NCBI GenBank assembly: GCA_011319805.1
Contig: SJRY01000105.1
Coordinates: 17,501 to 76,641 of the forward strand
From: Macrocybe gigantea
Lineage: Eukaryota; Basidiomycota; Agaricomycetes; Agaricales; Callistosporiaceae
Direction: 5' to 3'
Length of the DNA stretch: 59,141 nucleotides
Shown: positions 1-11,199 of the stretch, in pieces
How the letters are laid out: each line of letters starts with the position of its first letter
Position numbering within the stretch: position 1 is the stretch's first letter
Notes under the pieces: model-generated
Told to the model about the DNA's origin: nothing
What the model saw: only the letters and a program-made list of their open reading frames with translations
Databases searched by the model: none
Made by a program: the position numbers and the translations under genes

Positions 1-160
1 TGTGGACTGTGGATGAGTAAGACTGGAAGGAGATGACTCAGAATGACTAGGGAAGCGGGATGACTCGATGGCTGCACGCTGCGCAGCATGACGGGGAGAT
101 AAGGGATGTGGGAAAGATAAGATAGGAAAATGAATGGTCCTTTGAGCGACATCTGTAACA
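1..160 (-). repeat. Gy1 3' LTR of element H, cut by window start
   Basis: These are the last 160 bp (plus-strand reading) of the 320-bp Gy1 LTR, ending in TCTGTAACA at 160. It shares diagnostic variants with the LTR at 34302-34621 and not with the other copies (element-sense GATGTCGCTC near the start, TTTTCCTATC, GTCATTCTGA). The two are therefore best explained as the two LTRs of one element (H), now 34 kb apart. Confidence 0.9.
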
Positions 161-174
161 TCACCCTCTCTGTA
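161..174 (-). promoter_or_regulatory. Polypurine tract of element H
   Basis: The minus strand reads CTACAGAGAGGGTGA immediately before the 3' LTR. A purine run abutting the LTR is the plus-strand DNA primer of LTR retrotransposons. It is conserved in B (36389-36402) and D (57254-57267). Confidence 0.7.
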
Positions 175-197
175 GATTCGCGTCCTTGCGAAAAACC

Positions 198-596
198 TTA
201 GTCCAGCTGTCCCCACCCAGTATTGGTCTCCCAGGCGGTCGCGGCACGTGGGGCCCATGTATGAATGAGCTCTTCATTATAGGCACGGATGTGATGGAGT
301 GTGGTGGCGAGGAGTTTAAGTCGCCGGTTTTCTGTGCGAAGCATTTCCATTGCCTCGCGAAGCGCGATACATTCAGCTGCAGTGGGGCCGGTCCCATCAG
401 GGGTTCGCCCAGTCCAGAGGTGTGTGCAGACGGTCATAACATAGCACATATATGTGCCAAGTGTGATGGCGAGGGGGTCCATGTAGTCGCTAGCATTGAG
501 AATCCTTGCCAGATTCTCGAGGTCGCTTGGGCGGTTGGGGGTAGGTGCGTAGCTGCCCTCACTGCTGTCGATGCTGATGGGGGCATTGGTGGTCAT
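198..596 (-). CDS. ORF3 of Gy1 element H (132 aa, unknown function)
   Basis: This open frame lies between the end of pol and the polypurine tract. Its ATG overlaps the pol stop as ATGA (593-596), an arrangement seen again in copy B. The product is charged, with a likely alpha-helical or coiled-coil stretch in the second half (around ALREAMEMLRTENRRLKLL), then a Trp-containing tail ending GWGQLD. I see no signal peptide, membrane segment or zinc motif, so it does not look like an env protein. It differs from the B copy mainly by Arg to Cys/Tyr changes at CpG sites. The element C family has no equivalent, because its chromodomain stop lies only about 60 bp from the LTR. I do not recognise the family; a structural or accessory role is only a guess. 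Confidence 0.6.
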   Translation of the reverse strand: MTTNAPISIDSSEGSYAPTPNRPSDLENLARILNASDYMDPLAITLGTYMCYVMTVCTHLWTGRTPDGTGPTAAECIALREAMEMLRTENRRLKLLATTLHHIRAYNEELIHTWAPRAATAWETNTGWGQLD

Positions 597-1474
597 GAAG
601 TGCGATTTTTGGTCTTCTTCCCTCTTGTCGTGATCCTTTTATCCTGGTTTGCAGTCTTCTTTAGGAAGTGGTCTAGAGCTTGCTGCGCATTCCCCAGTTC
701 CTTCTCTTTGATCCATGTGTTCTCTTCGTGTCCGTATCCTTTCCATTTGACCAGGAATAGTGTCCCCCTCCCTTGTTTCTTCCTTTTTAGGATCTCTTCT
801 ATCTCGTACTCTTCTTCATCATTTATGATTTCAGGGGGTGGTGGTGATGGTCGCTCTTGTATCTTGAAACGGGGTCCTTTGTAAGGCGTGAGCAGTGTTT
901 CATTGAACACAGGGTGTATCAGCTGCCATGATGCTGGGAGTTCCAGGTGATATGCCGAGGCTCCTTTCTTTTCAACCACCTTGAACGGTCCGTATCGGAG
1001 TGCTGATAGCTTCTTTGATGGTTGATTGACTGTGATATTGGTGGCTTCTAGCCATACTCTATCCCCTTTCTTGTATTCATGGGCTGGTCTTCGCCTCACG
1101 TCGTAATTGTCTTTGGCTCGTGTTTGTGCATACTGCAGTGCAGCATTTGCTTCCTTTCGTATTTGGTTCATTCTTTTGACAAAGTCCTTTGCTGCGGGGT
1201 TATTCCCTTCTGTCGTCTGTGGCTCTCCCTTCCAGGGGTGCATTCCATAGTTGAGGTAGAATGGTGTCTCCTTCGTTCCCTGGTGTGCTTTGTCATTGTA
1301 CTGGTACTCTGCGATTGCTATCCATTCTGCCCAATCGTCCTGTAAGTTGTTTGTGAAGCTTCTGAGGAAGGCTTCCGTTTCTTGGTGGGATCGCTCCGCC
1401 TGTCCATCTGTCTGTGGGTGATAGGCCGTTGATAGATTTTGCTTTGTTCTGAGTAATTTTAGAAGTGCTGTCAT
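593..1474 (-). pseudogene. Integrase C-terminal half with chromodomain (pol of H)
   Basis: This 293-codon frame holds the end of the integrase catalytic core (AYHPQTDGQAERSHQ, with the core Glu region), then a GPY/F-type module (RYGPFKVVEKKGASAYHLEL) and, at about residues 215-265, a chromodomain (YEIEEILKRKK, LVKWKGYGHEENTW). A C-terminal chromodomain defines chromoviruses and is known in that group to direct integration toward modified chromatin. It is separated from the N-terminal integrase frame (1559-2149) by stops and frame changes, so this copy cannot make a full polyprotein. Confidence 0.85.
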
Positions 1475-1558
1475 GAATCGTGCTGCGAATTGGGGTCCTC
1501 GATCACTGATGATCTTTCATGGGATTCCATGAAGTCGCCACATGTTGTCTCAGTATAG

Positions 1559-2149
1559 TCATGCGAGACCTTCTGCTGTGAGTTCGGTCTTTGTGGGAAC
1601 TAGGTGGATCATCTTGGTCAGGTGGTCTGTGACTGCGGCAATGGCATTAAAGCCATTCGAGCTGGGTAGCAGTCCTATGAGATCTACTCCGATATCTTCC
1701 CATGGTTGCTGTGGGACTTCGTGCGGGTGCAGGGGTGCGTGTTTCTTTTGTCGGATGATTTTGTTTCGCTGACATGTTTCGCATCCATTGACATACTTCT
1801 TGATGTCTGTTAGCATTGATGGCCACCAATAGGTGCAGCTTATGAGCTCGTGCATGCGGTATTGCCCTGGGTGTCCTCTGATGGGTGTGTCGTGGTGTTC
1901 AAACATGATGTTTTCCTTCAGTTTGTTGTCTGGGGAAACGTAGATTTTTCCTCCTACGTATACAATGTGGTCGTCTTCTGTGAACCAGTGTGGTTTTTCC
2001 TTCAGTCCTGTTGTTACGATTGTCTCCCTTCGTGTGCATTGTCGAATTTGTTCTATCCTTGAGGATTCGATCATCGTGATTCCTCTTGTTTGTATTGTTT
2101 CGTTATTTTCTGCTTCTTCTTTTCGTGGGTGTTCGTCCTCGAACATCAT
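1559..2149 (-). pseudogene. Integrase N-terminal half (pol of H)
   Basis: It contains the HHCC zinc-binding domain (HHDTPIRGHPGQYRMH ... CETCQRNK) followed by the start of the DDE core (GVDLIGLLPSS, first catalytic Asp). Copy B reads GVDLIGPLPSS here, so H has a Pro to Leu change. The frame closes at about 1559, where B shows that the core continues. It is inactive as it stands. Confidence 0.85.
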
Positions 2150-2302
2150 AAATTCAAAGTCTCATTCATTATTCTCTTCCAGATGTCGAATGAATGCTGC
2201 TTCTTTGATCATTTGTATGTCGTCCTTCTCTGCTAGGTTTTCTTCATATCCTGCCATCCGTGACAGGACATCCGCTTTTCCATTCGCCTTTCCTGGTACA
2301 TG

Positions 2303-2734
2303 TCATAGTTTGTAGTCATATTCCTGTAGTTTCAGGTACCAGCCAATCTGTCTCGAATTGAGTCGCTGCGGCTTCCGGAAGTATGATAGGTTTTTGTGAT
2401 CCGTTAATATTTTGAACTTCTCTCGAGCTTCGAGGAGGTATTGTCTCCATGTCTTTAGTGCGACCATTATCGCAAGAAGTTCCTTGTCATAGATTTCGTA
2501 GTTTTGTTCCGCTGGGGTCATGCATCTCGAAATGAATGCGATCAGATGCCATAGTCCTTTCTGCTGTTGTGATAGTACCGCTCCAATGGCATATCCTGAG
2601 GTGTCCGTTTCGACTTGGAATTTTCCTTCTGTCTGTGGTAGTGCTAGAATGGGTGCTGAGGTTATATGTTGGATCAGTTCTTTGAAAGTGCCTTGTTGCT
2701 TGTCTGTCCACTGGAATGTTTTGTTTCCAGTCAA
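2303..2734 (-). pseudogene. RNase H domain (pol of H)
   Basis: This is the Ty3/Gypsy RNase H, recognised by VETDTSGYAIGAVLSQ (first catalytic Asp), YEIYDKELLAIMVALKTWR (catalytic Glu) and LTDHKNLSYF (Asp). It normally degrades the RNA of the RNA-DNA hybrid during reverse transcription. Stops separate it from the RT frame above and the integrase below; the same junctions are open in B, whose single frame 37698-39209 covers RNase H and integrase. Confidence 0.85.
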
Positions 2735-2776
2735 CTCCGTCAGGGGTTTAGCGACCTTTGCATATCCCTTGATGAA

Positions 2777-3832
2777 TCATCGGTAAAAGTTCGTGAATCC
2801 CAAGAACTTTTGTAGTTCTTTCTTCGTCTTTGGGGTTGGCCAGGATTGTACGGCTGTGATCTTTTCTGGTTCCATTTCTACCTTCCCTTCTCCTATGATG
2901 TATCCTAGTACTGGGACTTTTGATGATTCCCAGACGCATTTCGGTCCTTTGATGAACAGGTCGTTCTTGTTCAGTATTTCCATGACTTCTATGGTGTTCT
3001 TTTGGAGTTCCTCTCGTGTTCGTCCGATGATTATGATGTCGTCCATATAGATTATGCACACTCTTCTTCGTATTTGGTCTTGGAAGAGGCTTGCCATCAT
3101 TCGGCTAAAAGTGCCTGGTGCGTTGCACTGTTCAAAATACATGACTGTCGGTTCGAAGAGTCCTCTTGCTGTTAGGAAGGCTGCCTTCCATTCGTCCCCT
3201 TTCCAGATGCACACATTATTGTATCCCCAGATAATGTCAATCTTGCTAAAGTATTTTGCTCCTTGTAGTACGTCGAGGAGTTCGCTGATGCGTGGTAGTG
3301 GGAACTTGTCCTTGACTGTATATTTATTTATCTCCCGGTAGTCTTGGATGAGTTGTTTGCTTCCATCCTTCTTGTTGCGAAAGAAGCAGGGTGCCACGTA
3401 AGGTGATTTCGATGGGCGTATTTTTCCTGTTCGTAATCCTTCTTCGACAAAGGCATCTAGTTCCTCCAGTTCCTTCTGTGTCATCGGATAGACTTTGCTC
3501 AGTATCGTTTTGGGTGCATCCTTCGTTAAGTTTATTTCATGGTCCCATTCTTTGTGGTCTGGTAAGCGATCAAAGTTCTTCTCCTTGAAGAGGTGTTTGA
3601 ATCTGATCAGATATGGGGGTATCTGGGTTCCTGTCTTGTCGCTGGCTGTGGTTTTTGCTGATTCAGCCACCTTCTGTATCTTAATCATCTGGTGGTTTAT
3701 TTTGCACGTTTTAGGGCATCTGTCGAAGACAACTTCTCCTGTCCTCCATTTGATTGTTGGGTTGTGGTAGACAAGCCAATCATGTCCTAGTAGCATGTCC
3801 GTTTTTCCGATATCGAGTACGATGGCTTCCAT
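2777..3832 (-). pseudogene. Protease end and reverse transcriptase (pol of H)
   Basis: The 351-codon frame begins in the spacer after the protease (LGHDWLVYHNPTIKW) and runs through the Gypsy RT. Motifs seen are YPMTQKELEELDAFVEEGL, the fingers region RLIQDYRE-like (here LIQDYREINKYT) and the catalytic YMDD in CIIYMDDIIIIG. The RT catalytic box is intact here, whereas copy B has lost one base next to it (about 39259). The end of the frame, NFYR, runs into a stop just before the RNase H frame. Confidence 0.87.
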
Positions 3833-3834
3833 GT

Positions 3835-4599
3835 GCTCTTTGTATCCTTTAATGTTGATGTGGACCTCCGCTACTCAGTCTGCTGTTTTCTGGCGGTTGG
3901 GTGATCCGTCCGCATTTATGATGGGAATCTTCTTGATTCATCATGTCTTCAGTCCTGTTTTTGCTACTATCGCAGTGTTGATGCAGGTCCTATCTGCTCT
4001 GCTATCGACTTCCGGCATTATCGTTGTGGTTCCTTTTTGCGTTCGTATTCTTGCTGGTACTGCGAGTTCTTTTCTCTTTGGTGGTTTGTCCCCTTGGATG
4101 GTTTTCCTTGGTGCTTCAGATCACTTGGCGGGAATGGTGTATTTCAGAGTATGGGATGATCTACATCCGGTATTGAAGCGAGTCTGTTTCAGTTGTATGG
4201 GTCGTGATTTAGCACCTCCTAGTTGGACCCTTCGGCAAAACCCTCTTTATCAGAGCTTTCTTCATCCTTGTCTTCTTCGTCCTCTCCTTCTTCTTCTTTC
4301 ACTTCTCTGACCTGGGATTTTCCTTTCTTCTTCTTCTTGCAGTTCCGTGCATAGTGTCCCTTTAAGCCACAGTTGAAACATGTGACATTTGCTGCTCCTT
4401 TTTGTGGTTCCGGGCAGTTTTGTGAGATGTGTCCTGGTTTATTGCAGTTGAAGCAGTTATTGCTTCATACTTTGTCGACTTCCATGGCCTGTCCTGCTCC
4501 TCAGCTTGGATTTCCGGTCTTGCACTGATTGCTTGTGAATTCTCCTCTCATCACATTTCTGTATTCATCAATGTTTCGTCCAATCGCTCGAACTGTCTT
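3835..4599 (-). pseudogene. Nucleocapsid zinc knuckles and protease (H)
   Basis: In element order the segment holds a knuckle (CFNCNKPGHIS...C near 4460-4425), a second knuckle (CFNCGLKGHYARNC near 4385-4325), an acidic/Lys-rich linker and a retroviral-type aspartic protease. The protease motif reads DSRADRTCIN near 4010-3975; copy B has the canonical DSGADRTCIN. The Gly to Arg change is a G to A transition at a CpG and should inactivate the enzyme. The gag frame is cut at 4599, where the LTR begins. Confidence 0.75.
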
Positions 4600-4919
4600 T
4601 GTTACAGACGCCGCCCAAAGGACTATTCATTTTCTTATCTTATCTTTCCCACATCCCTTATCTCCCCCATCATGCTGCGCAGCGCGCAGCCATCGAGTCA
4701 TCTCACTTCCCTAGTCATCCTGAGTCATCTCCTTCCAGTCTTACTCATCCGCAGTCCACAGCATTGCGCAGCCCGTGGTCCGTGCTCGAGTACTGTAGTG
4801 TATATAAGGACTCCCAGATGTACCAGTAACGCTAGGCTTAATATTCCTTTTGCCATCATCTCAAGACCACTCTCGCACTTAGTCTGCCCGAGTCCTTCTG
4901 AGATTCGTCTAGCCTAACA
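4600..4919 (+). repeat. Gy1 LTR joining H to unrelated flank (inversion breakpoint)
   Basis: This is a full 320-bp LTR, TGTTACAG...GCCTAACA. It is almost identical to the two LTRs of B (by eye two differences from each) and shares their GGACTATTCA variant. Its flanks do not match each other: left GTCTT (4595-4599), right CAATC (4920-4924). Reverse-complemented, the left flank equals AAGAC beside the LTR at 36069 and the right flank equals GATTG beside the LTR ending at 42581. It is therefore one end of an inversion. Confidence 0.92.
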
Positions 4920-4924
4920 CAATC

Positions 4925-5563
4925 TAAAGATGCATCATGCCAGTGAATGATGCCAACATAACCTGATTCAACTGAAATACTGACTGGTCAGCATTCTGAA
5001 ATAGAAAATTGATATGGACTCACCGTGTTCTCTTGGCCAACAGTCGATAGGCCCAAGAGCATTGTCATCTAATAGAGGCAGTTTAAGTAAAACAGAGAGC
5101 TATACATCAAACACACTTACTGTCCAGGAAAGCTGTTCTTCGCTTCTCTAAAAATAGTAGTTACTACCTTTTTACTTGCCACCTTTGTTAGACAATGCAT
5201 GACATACTAGCTTTCCAATCATTGTAACTATTGATTTTCTTTCGTTCTGCAACATTTGATCAATAATTTTCGAAATATGATGCAACTTCTTTCTTACTCA
5301 TTGTAGGAGCTGGACACTGGTCATCAGAGGATTGGGCCATAGGTAGTGAGCTCCTAAGAAAACATTTTTAGTGTTTGAAATTCTGCCCCCATTGCCGATC
5401 CATGACCCATGAGAAATGATCTAAATGCAGTGAATAGCAGTGACTGCCATCTCAGACAGCAGTGTAAGTAGCTCGAGGAGCTGTGAGGAGCATCATGGCT
5501 AAGTCAAGCTAAGTCTCTGAGTCTAATAAACTAGTACTCATGGGTCACAGAATACTTTGTATG
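4925..5563. other. No gene seen
   Basis: AT-rich unique sequence without a credible ORF, repeat or RNA signal that I can recognise. Confidence 0.5.
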
Positions 5564-6280
5564 TTATTCAATGGGTAAATAGTACATAGAACACAGTGGA
5601 ATTAGATCTGGCACATTACAAGAATTAAACAGCATTTTCTTGTCCCTTCTCCTGTCTCCATAATGTTTGAGTATACAAACTGATCTGAAGATATCCATTA
5701 ATGTCTTCACCGCCATTTCATCCTTCGTACTCCATTGAAGCATAAAGTCGGTCCCATAGTTGCATGTAATTTCACTGCAAAAATAGTGGTATGCCTTCTT
5801 CTCTTGATCCCAGAAGACGCTCATATCAAGGCGGGCGAGTAATCTTAGATCAGAAATTCCATCCTCTGACATTATCTCCTCCTCCCAGTCTACCAGCTCT
5901 TTCAAGATTTCCAAGACGATTGCATCAAGCTCTTTGGTACCCACTGATGCATCCCAGGCATTGATGTGTTCTTTCATTAAATTAAACCACTCTTGTCTTG
6001 GATTCATCCTCCTTTCCAAGCTACAAGATCCAATATTAATAATTATTGTATTCAATAAAAACAAACTTGCTTTAATCTTTCCAGGCTCACTAGATAATGA
6101 GCTTCCCAAGTTTTGTAATCCCTAGCTCCTTGGAGGCACATGAATATGCATTGAATTATCTGACCACCCATGATAAGCACATGGATTTCCCCAACTGACT
6201 GCATCTCAGGTATATGTGGCATTATTAACCAGTTTGGTTGAAAGCAATCTTGACTGCTATAATGCTCCTTCATTTCTTGT
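5564..6280 (-). pseudogene. Unrecognised gene relic, part 1
   Basis: Two overlapping minus-strand frames (6052-6273 and 5564-6109) read as ordinary protein sequence in turn. The first has QSVGEIHVLIMGGQIIQCIF; the second has NLMKEHINAWDASVGTKELD and LVDWEEEIMSEDGISDLRLL. The switch from one frame to the other lies around 6020-6110, where an intron or a frameshift could sit; I could not find a splice solution that keeps the frame. Amino-acid composition suggests a soluble helical protein. I do not recognise the family. It may form one decayed gene with 6960-7706. Confidence 0.4.
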
Positions 6281-6289
6281 TGTAACTGT

Positions 6290-6960
6290 TGCAGCTTTTT
6301 GATGCATCATGGATCATTGGATAGGATAATGTGTTGAATACAGTCACTAAATGAATGTTTCAAAACTGGGTTTCTGAGACTTGGATCAAGGACGTGTTCA
6401 TTTTCAATAAACACAATTTGTGGATAGGGGAATCCTTTCTTTCAGAAGATCTTTTGAAGAATACTGGCAGTGAGGACCTTGTCACCAACCAGAACCAGCT
6501 GGTCAGGATCTGGCCACTGTGTCATAAAATGATGTAGCATTCAAAGGCCTTTGAACCAGTCTTCTATGTCTGAAGCAACAACTTGGAACTTTTTCTCTGG
6601 ATTTCTATTAGGCAATTAGTACTTATTTTATATTTCAAACTGTCTTGCGATGAACTCACAGGAAGTCTAGAGAAAAGTCAAGACCAACTAAGACCAAATC
6701 AGCACCTATCAAATGTTTCCAATCTGCTCCTTGCTGGGTCAGGATGGCATTCTTGTACTGCCCCCAAGACATGAAGCTGACTTGGAATGGCCAATCAATA
6801 CTGCAGCGAAATGCTATTGCCAAAGCCAACTATAATGTAACAATATTAGAACAGATTCTGAAAACTATATACATAGTTTCTTACCATCTCCCACATTCTA
6901 TACTATCTGAGCTCTTTTTCTTCATTGGCTTTCATATAATAACTGGTGAATGGCAAGTTT
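6290..6960 (-). other. Decayed middle of the same relic
   Basis: Only short reading frames remain. Some minus-strand stretches still look protein-like, but stops are frequent and no domain can be named. Confidence 0.3.
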
Positions 6961-7706
6961 AAAAGCCAGTTCTCCTCTTCCTCATCTCAAACTTGGACAT
7001 ACACAATCCAATGGATGAATTTTTCTTCTTCAATGGCATCAAAGGCACCTCATATATCTTGGCTAGGATTTTCAATGGAGATGACCATGATTTCCTCAAT
7101 GGCAAAATGAGATGAAACACCTTTCTTGATCAATAGTGGGTTCAGCCAAAGGTCTTTTGAAGTGACCCATTCTTCATGCTCGTTGGGGTTTAGAAGGTGG
7201 TGAAAATGATCTACTAGACCAGTAGACACTTTGGTCTCATATTGGAGTAATGGAGCCTTGTTATATGTACATGCTTGATCGATATCTAGGCATAGAAGAC
7301 CCAACCTTTCCACTTCTTCTTCAGAGTTACTGGAAGGGACTAAATGGTGATCTGCAGCAGGTATTTGCACCTCAGATACTGAAGATGGGCATGAAGAAGG
7401 CAAGGGGATACTAGCAGTGGGTGATGGAAGGAACAACAGACTAGAGGGGGCTTCTTGCGCATGCACAGCATAGTCCAATGCTTCATCCGAGACATCATCC
7501 AGCAGAGAGATGATAACTGGGGATGGTGGAAGAAATATTGGACTGGAACGGCCTTCCTCTGGATGCATGGCATGGTCCAATGTTTTGTCCGAGACATCAT
7601 CCAGCAGAGAGATGATAACAGGGGATGATCGAGGGAGTACTGGACTAGAGTGGTGTTCCTCTGGGTGTGCAGCATACTCAGCCAGTTTGTCTAAGACATC
7701 ATCCAA
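6961..7706 (-). pseudogene. Unrecognised gene relic with internal protein repeats
   Basis: The 218-codon frame 7050-7706 starts with three imperfect repeats of about 30-35 residues built on SSPVIISLLDDVSD and a following DHAMHPEE-like segment, then a low-complexity Ser/Pro linker and a mixed C-terminal part. Past the stop at 7050 the same frame continues as protein-like sequence (DAIEEEKFIHWIVYVQV, EENWLLNLPFTSYYMKANEE), broken only by two TGA codons. Both would be CGA if a CpG were restored, so the gene probably died by CpG decay. Function unknown. The repeats could be a binding-motif array, but that is a guess. Confidence 0.45.
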
Positions 7707-7856
7707 AGGATCATTTGCACCAGTTGGATGTTGTGCATTGAGTGATAATATTCTTATGAGCGGCTAAAAGTAATTAATAAGAGAGAATCGATAATAGACA
7801 AGCATTTCTCACAGATAAAAGATTAACATTAAAAGACATGAATTCACTCCTCAGTA

Positions 7857-8087
7857 TGTTATGAATGTCACCCAAAGGACCATTCAATTTCTTATCTTAT
7901 CTTTTCCATATCCCTTATCTTCCCCATCACACTGTGCAGCATGCAGCCATTGAGTCATCTCACTTCCCTAGTTATCCTGAGTCATCTCCTTCCAGTCTTA
8001 CTCATCCACAGTCCACAGCATTGCACAGCCCATGGTCCATGCTCAAGTACTGTAATATATATAAGGACTCCCAGATGTACCAGTAGC
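7857..8087 (+). repeat. Decayed, truncated Gy1 LTR
   Basis: It matches the first ~230 bp of the Gy1 LTR (TGTTATGAATGTCACCC onward, through the TATA region to CCAGATGTACCAGTAG) and then stops. Nearly every CpG of the younger LTRs is TpG or CpA here (for example AGCATGCAGCCATTGAG), so it is one of the oldest copies in the window. Confidence 0.88.
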
Positions 8088-9600
8088 AACCTTAGATGCT
8101 AATGTTAGTCACTAGCTTTGTTGACTATTGACTACCTAACTACCAGCTCTTGCCACTGCTTGCGATTCTAGAAGGCCTTGTTGCCTGATGTCTGTTTTCC
8201 AGCACCATACCCCACTCCTATACACCCTCCCACAGCCTCCAATGCTACATTAACAACAACGATGACATTGAAGTCAGCTTAGAAACCTCAACAGAGGAAT
8301 TGGAGAATAGAGAGGTTGAAGATGGCCAAGAATATGTTATATTATTTATGCCTAGACTCTAAGTGCAAACTGTAAATTCTACCACCCTCTTTTCTCTTTC
8401 TCTTCTTTCTGATATTTAGACAAGCTTGGCCTAGCTTGAAGTTGCTCAAGCTCATCTTTAGAAAGGATGAAACACAGACCTAATACCGTTCTCCTCCAAC
8501 TCTTTTCTTGCTTGAAGCTTAGACATGTCACAAAGGTGTGGACCTGATTGCAAATGGATGTCAGTTAGAAAGAGATCCTGTTTGCGACTGTATGTAGAAG
8601 ATGATTCACCTTAATAGCAATAGAAAAGTTCATTAAAAACCCAGGCAGTGGTAAGAGATGAACTCCCAGAACATTGAGGGGAAATCCTGGCATTAACATG
8701 CATAGGCAATATATAAAATTGATGCATTCAGATGAAGATCTAGGAATAAAGATCAAAAAGCTTACTGAATGAACTATCAATACAAGTCCAAGTTATAGTG
8801 TTCAGCAATTAGCATGAGGAGACAATGAGAGCGCAGGTCTTGATCCAGATGATCGTCAAGGTCGAAGACGTCTAGTTATTCAATTAAGGACAGATATCAA
8901 GTCATGTTCTGGAAGCAATCCAACATCAAGTCAGGGTTGCTGTTCCAATGATAGGCATGGTGAGGTAAGCAGAAGAGAAGCAGAAGGGAGAGGAGAGGAG
9001 CGAGGAGGAGCAGAGAGAGCAGAAGGGAGGGAAGGAGGAGTGATGGAACAGACTTCGCCAAATTTCATCAAGTCAGTGCAAACAAAGGACGCACTGCTGA
9101 CAAAGAGTGCAAACAATGCAATACAAATGCCTGGCGACCAACTCAATCTTATCTTCCTTCTGCTCTGCTTCTTGTCCCTGCCTTCTTGCTTCCCCATCCC
9201 CTCTCTGTCCCCTTCTTGCTGCCTCATTGCTCATGCCTCAACCCTCAGTGCCAAATTAAGGCCTTTCCTGTTTCCTTCCTCTGATGTTTAGATGAGCTCA
9301 GGCTGACTTGAAGTCATGCAAGTTCATCTTTGATGGTCCTGATGTGTTGTCGGGCTGTCTGCTAGTATGACTTGATGTCTACTAGCCATTATTGATACTC
9401 ATTTCCTTCACATCTGGTATTGCCTGGTCATCGCTATCTATCATTGATGGTCGCCCCTTCTATTCCCATCCTGTCCTGCCATCCTTGTCTGTCATTGACA
9501 GAGGTTTCTTCCACATCCCATCTGCCTTGGTATTGCTATCCATTGCTAACCCTAAGTCCTTTATGCTCTAATCCAAGCTGTCTTCAATATCAATATTCAG
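8088..9600. other. No gene seen; purine-rich tract near 8955-9040
   Basis: The stretch has no convincing coding frame. A strongly purine-biased AGGAG/AGAAG tract at about 8955-9040 is followed by a pyrimidine-rich part near 9150-9225. The ORFs there are low-complexity by-products. Confidence 0.45.
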
Positions 9601-10600
9601 TTGTGGTCCTGGAATGCTGTCCCAGAGGTGCAATAATGGGTAAGATTTGTTTATTTATTACTGTAGTATTCATAACTAGTATGAATATAGCAGCATGTCT
9701 TTTATTTACATTAAAAGTTACTCACAACTGTGCTTTTTTGACATTATCATTGTTCATTCCCCATATGAGAAGGGAACAAATTTTATGTTGTATAAAATAT
9801 TGTGAAATGCAAAAGACATTTCCAAAAATTTTGATGTCCAGGTTCTACGGTGCAAGTAGCAAAAACCCTAGCCAACCAGCCATACCACCTAAGCCCTCCC
9901 TAGCTCATCCAGGTAAATTTCACTCCCTACTCCTCCCTACAAAGTCCCCAATAACCTTAACCCAGCAAGTGGCCAATTTTTTTTTACCTCGGCCATTGGT
10001 TGAAGACAGACATTCAAGTCAATCTGGAGCTTGTAGAGGAGGATGGGGTGAACAATATCCAAGGCAACTTTGGCACTCAGCTAACGGAGCATTCTCTAGC
10101 AAGATTAGAAGTGGAGGAGGTTAATGACAAATCAAAATCTGACACAGAGAGGAATATTCTTCATGACGGTTTGACAGTCACTTCTCTTTTATCTGTTTAT
10201 TAATGCTTAATACTAATGAGGAATTTTTTTAGAGCAATCTACTAGAAAGTTATGCCGAACAAATGCAGAAATTATTTTCTCACATACAACCAACTCTGAA
10301 CCAACCTGAAAAGCACCATGAATAGGACCTGGATAACAAAAACCTGCAGATCAATAGGTATACAGATACAAAGACAATGGAAAACATGAAGGAGCAGAAA
10401 GGTCTCATGCACCTCATACACACTTGGACTCAGCAAGGCAAAGAGAATCAGGTAAGCCCAATATTAACATCAAAAAAAAATACTAATGAATTTGACAGGG
10501 ATTGTATCTGTATTCACTTTTTACTAAGAGTGGCATTACAACTATGGCTATTGTTCAATACTATTGATTAACACAACTGACTGCTCTTATTCTCGCAACA

Positions 10601-10980
10601 ATGTTCAAAGTTCTCTTTTCTAGAGTCTACAAAGAATACAAGAAAGCATTTGAGGCAGGTGTCTGGTATTCAGAAGATCCCAGTCCATGGTTAGACTGTG
10701 TATTAATATTCAAGCTTCAAGGCAATCTTCATATCAATGACCAAGATATTGGCCCTTTGGCCTGTTTTCCATGCGGCAATTTTAGAGGAGGTGAAATGGT
10801 CATACCTCAGTTTAATATCAAGTTTTTGTAAGTCATAATTTTAATAATTTAGTCTAATTATTTACAAAGGACTTAGGTATCGTCCTGGGCACATTTGCCT
10901 TTTCTACGCAATAGACATATACTATGAAGTTGCACCATTTGAAATGCCAATGAGAGAGAGTGTTGATACATTGATGCCTG
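10601..10980 (+). pseudogene. Relic of a 2-oxoglutarate/Fe(II) dioxygenase-like protein
   Basis: Exon 10601-10827 is followed by a 49-bp intron (GTAAGT...TTAG, 10828-10876) and an exon from 10877. Joined, it reads FKLQGNLHINDQDIG, ACFPCGNFRGGEMVIP, then YRPGHICLFYAIDIYYEVAP, which is the layout of the double-stranded beta-helix core of fungal 2OG-Fe(II) dioxygenases (HxD ... FxGGE ... PGd ... H). The expected metal ligands look changed: HxD reads HIN (Asp to Asn) and the distal His reads Tyr in IYYEV. Both are single transitions, so the product would be dead. Sequence upstream (from about 9600) may hold decayed earlier exons. The fungal TET/JBP-like group is one possible source; the subfamily is uncertain. 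Confidence 0.45.
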
Positions 10981-11199
10981 GGCATATGAGCTCAGTTTTT
11001 TTCTTTCCAGAGCATAGCTTTGAGATCTTGCAGGATAAGCCAAAGGGATGGGGCAAAGAGACAGGCTACAGTATGAATGAACATGTATAGATAAAAATAC
11101 AAGGTGTCATAGATGGACATAAATTGAGCAAAGAGTAATGACTTGAATCTGAGGGTATCTAGGATGGACAAGATTTGAGCAAAATATGAAAATATCATG

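Larger units (their letters stand above)
161..4599 (-). mobile_element. Gy1 element H, 3' part: pol and end of gag
   Basis: This is the internal region of a Ty3/Gypsy chromovirus on the minus strand. In element order from 4599 down to 161 it holds the gag end with two CCHC zinc knuckles, protease, reverse transcriptase, RNase H, integrase with a chromodomain, ORF3 and the polypurine tract. It stops exactly at GTCTT (4595-4599), where the Gy1 LTR at 4600 begins. The missing 5' part lies at 34302-36068 in opposite orientation. Relative to copy B it carries many CpG to TpG/CpA changes. Confidence 0.9.

Noticed and set aside
186..884. 232-codon plus-strand frame over the H 3' region (and the matching 36489-37112 and 57337-57943 frames)
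   Set aside because: It is antisense to ORF3 and the chromodomain end of pol, which carry the recognisable domains. Its composition is that of a shadow frame.
8931..9291. Frames in the purine-rich/pyrimidine-rich tract
   Set aside because: Low complexity, no protein-like composition and no support from motifs.
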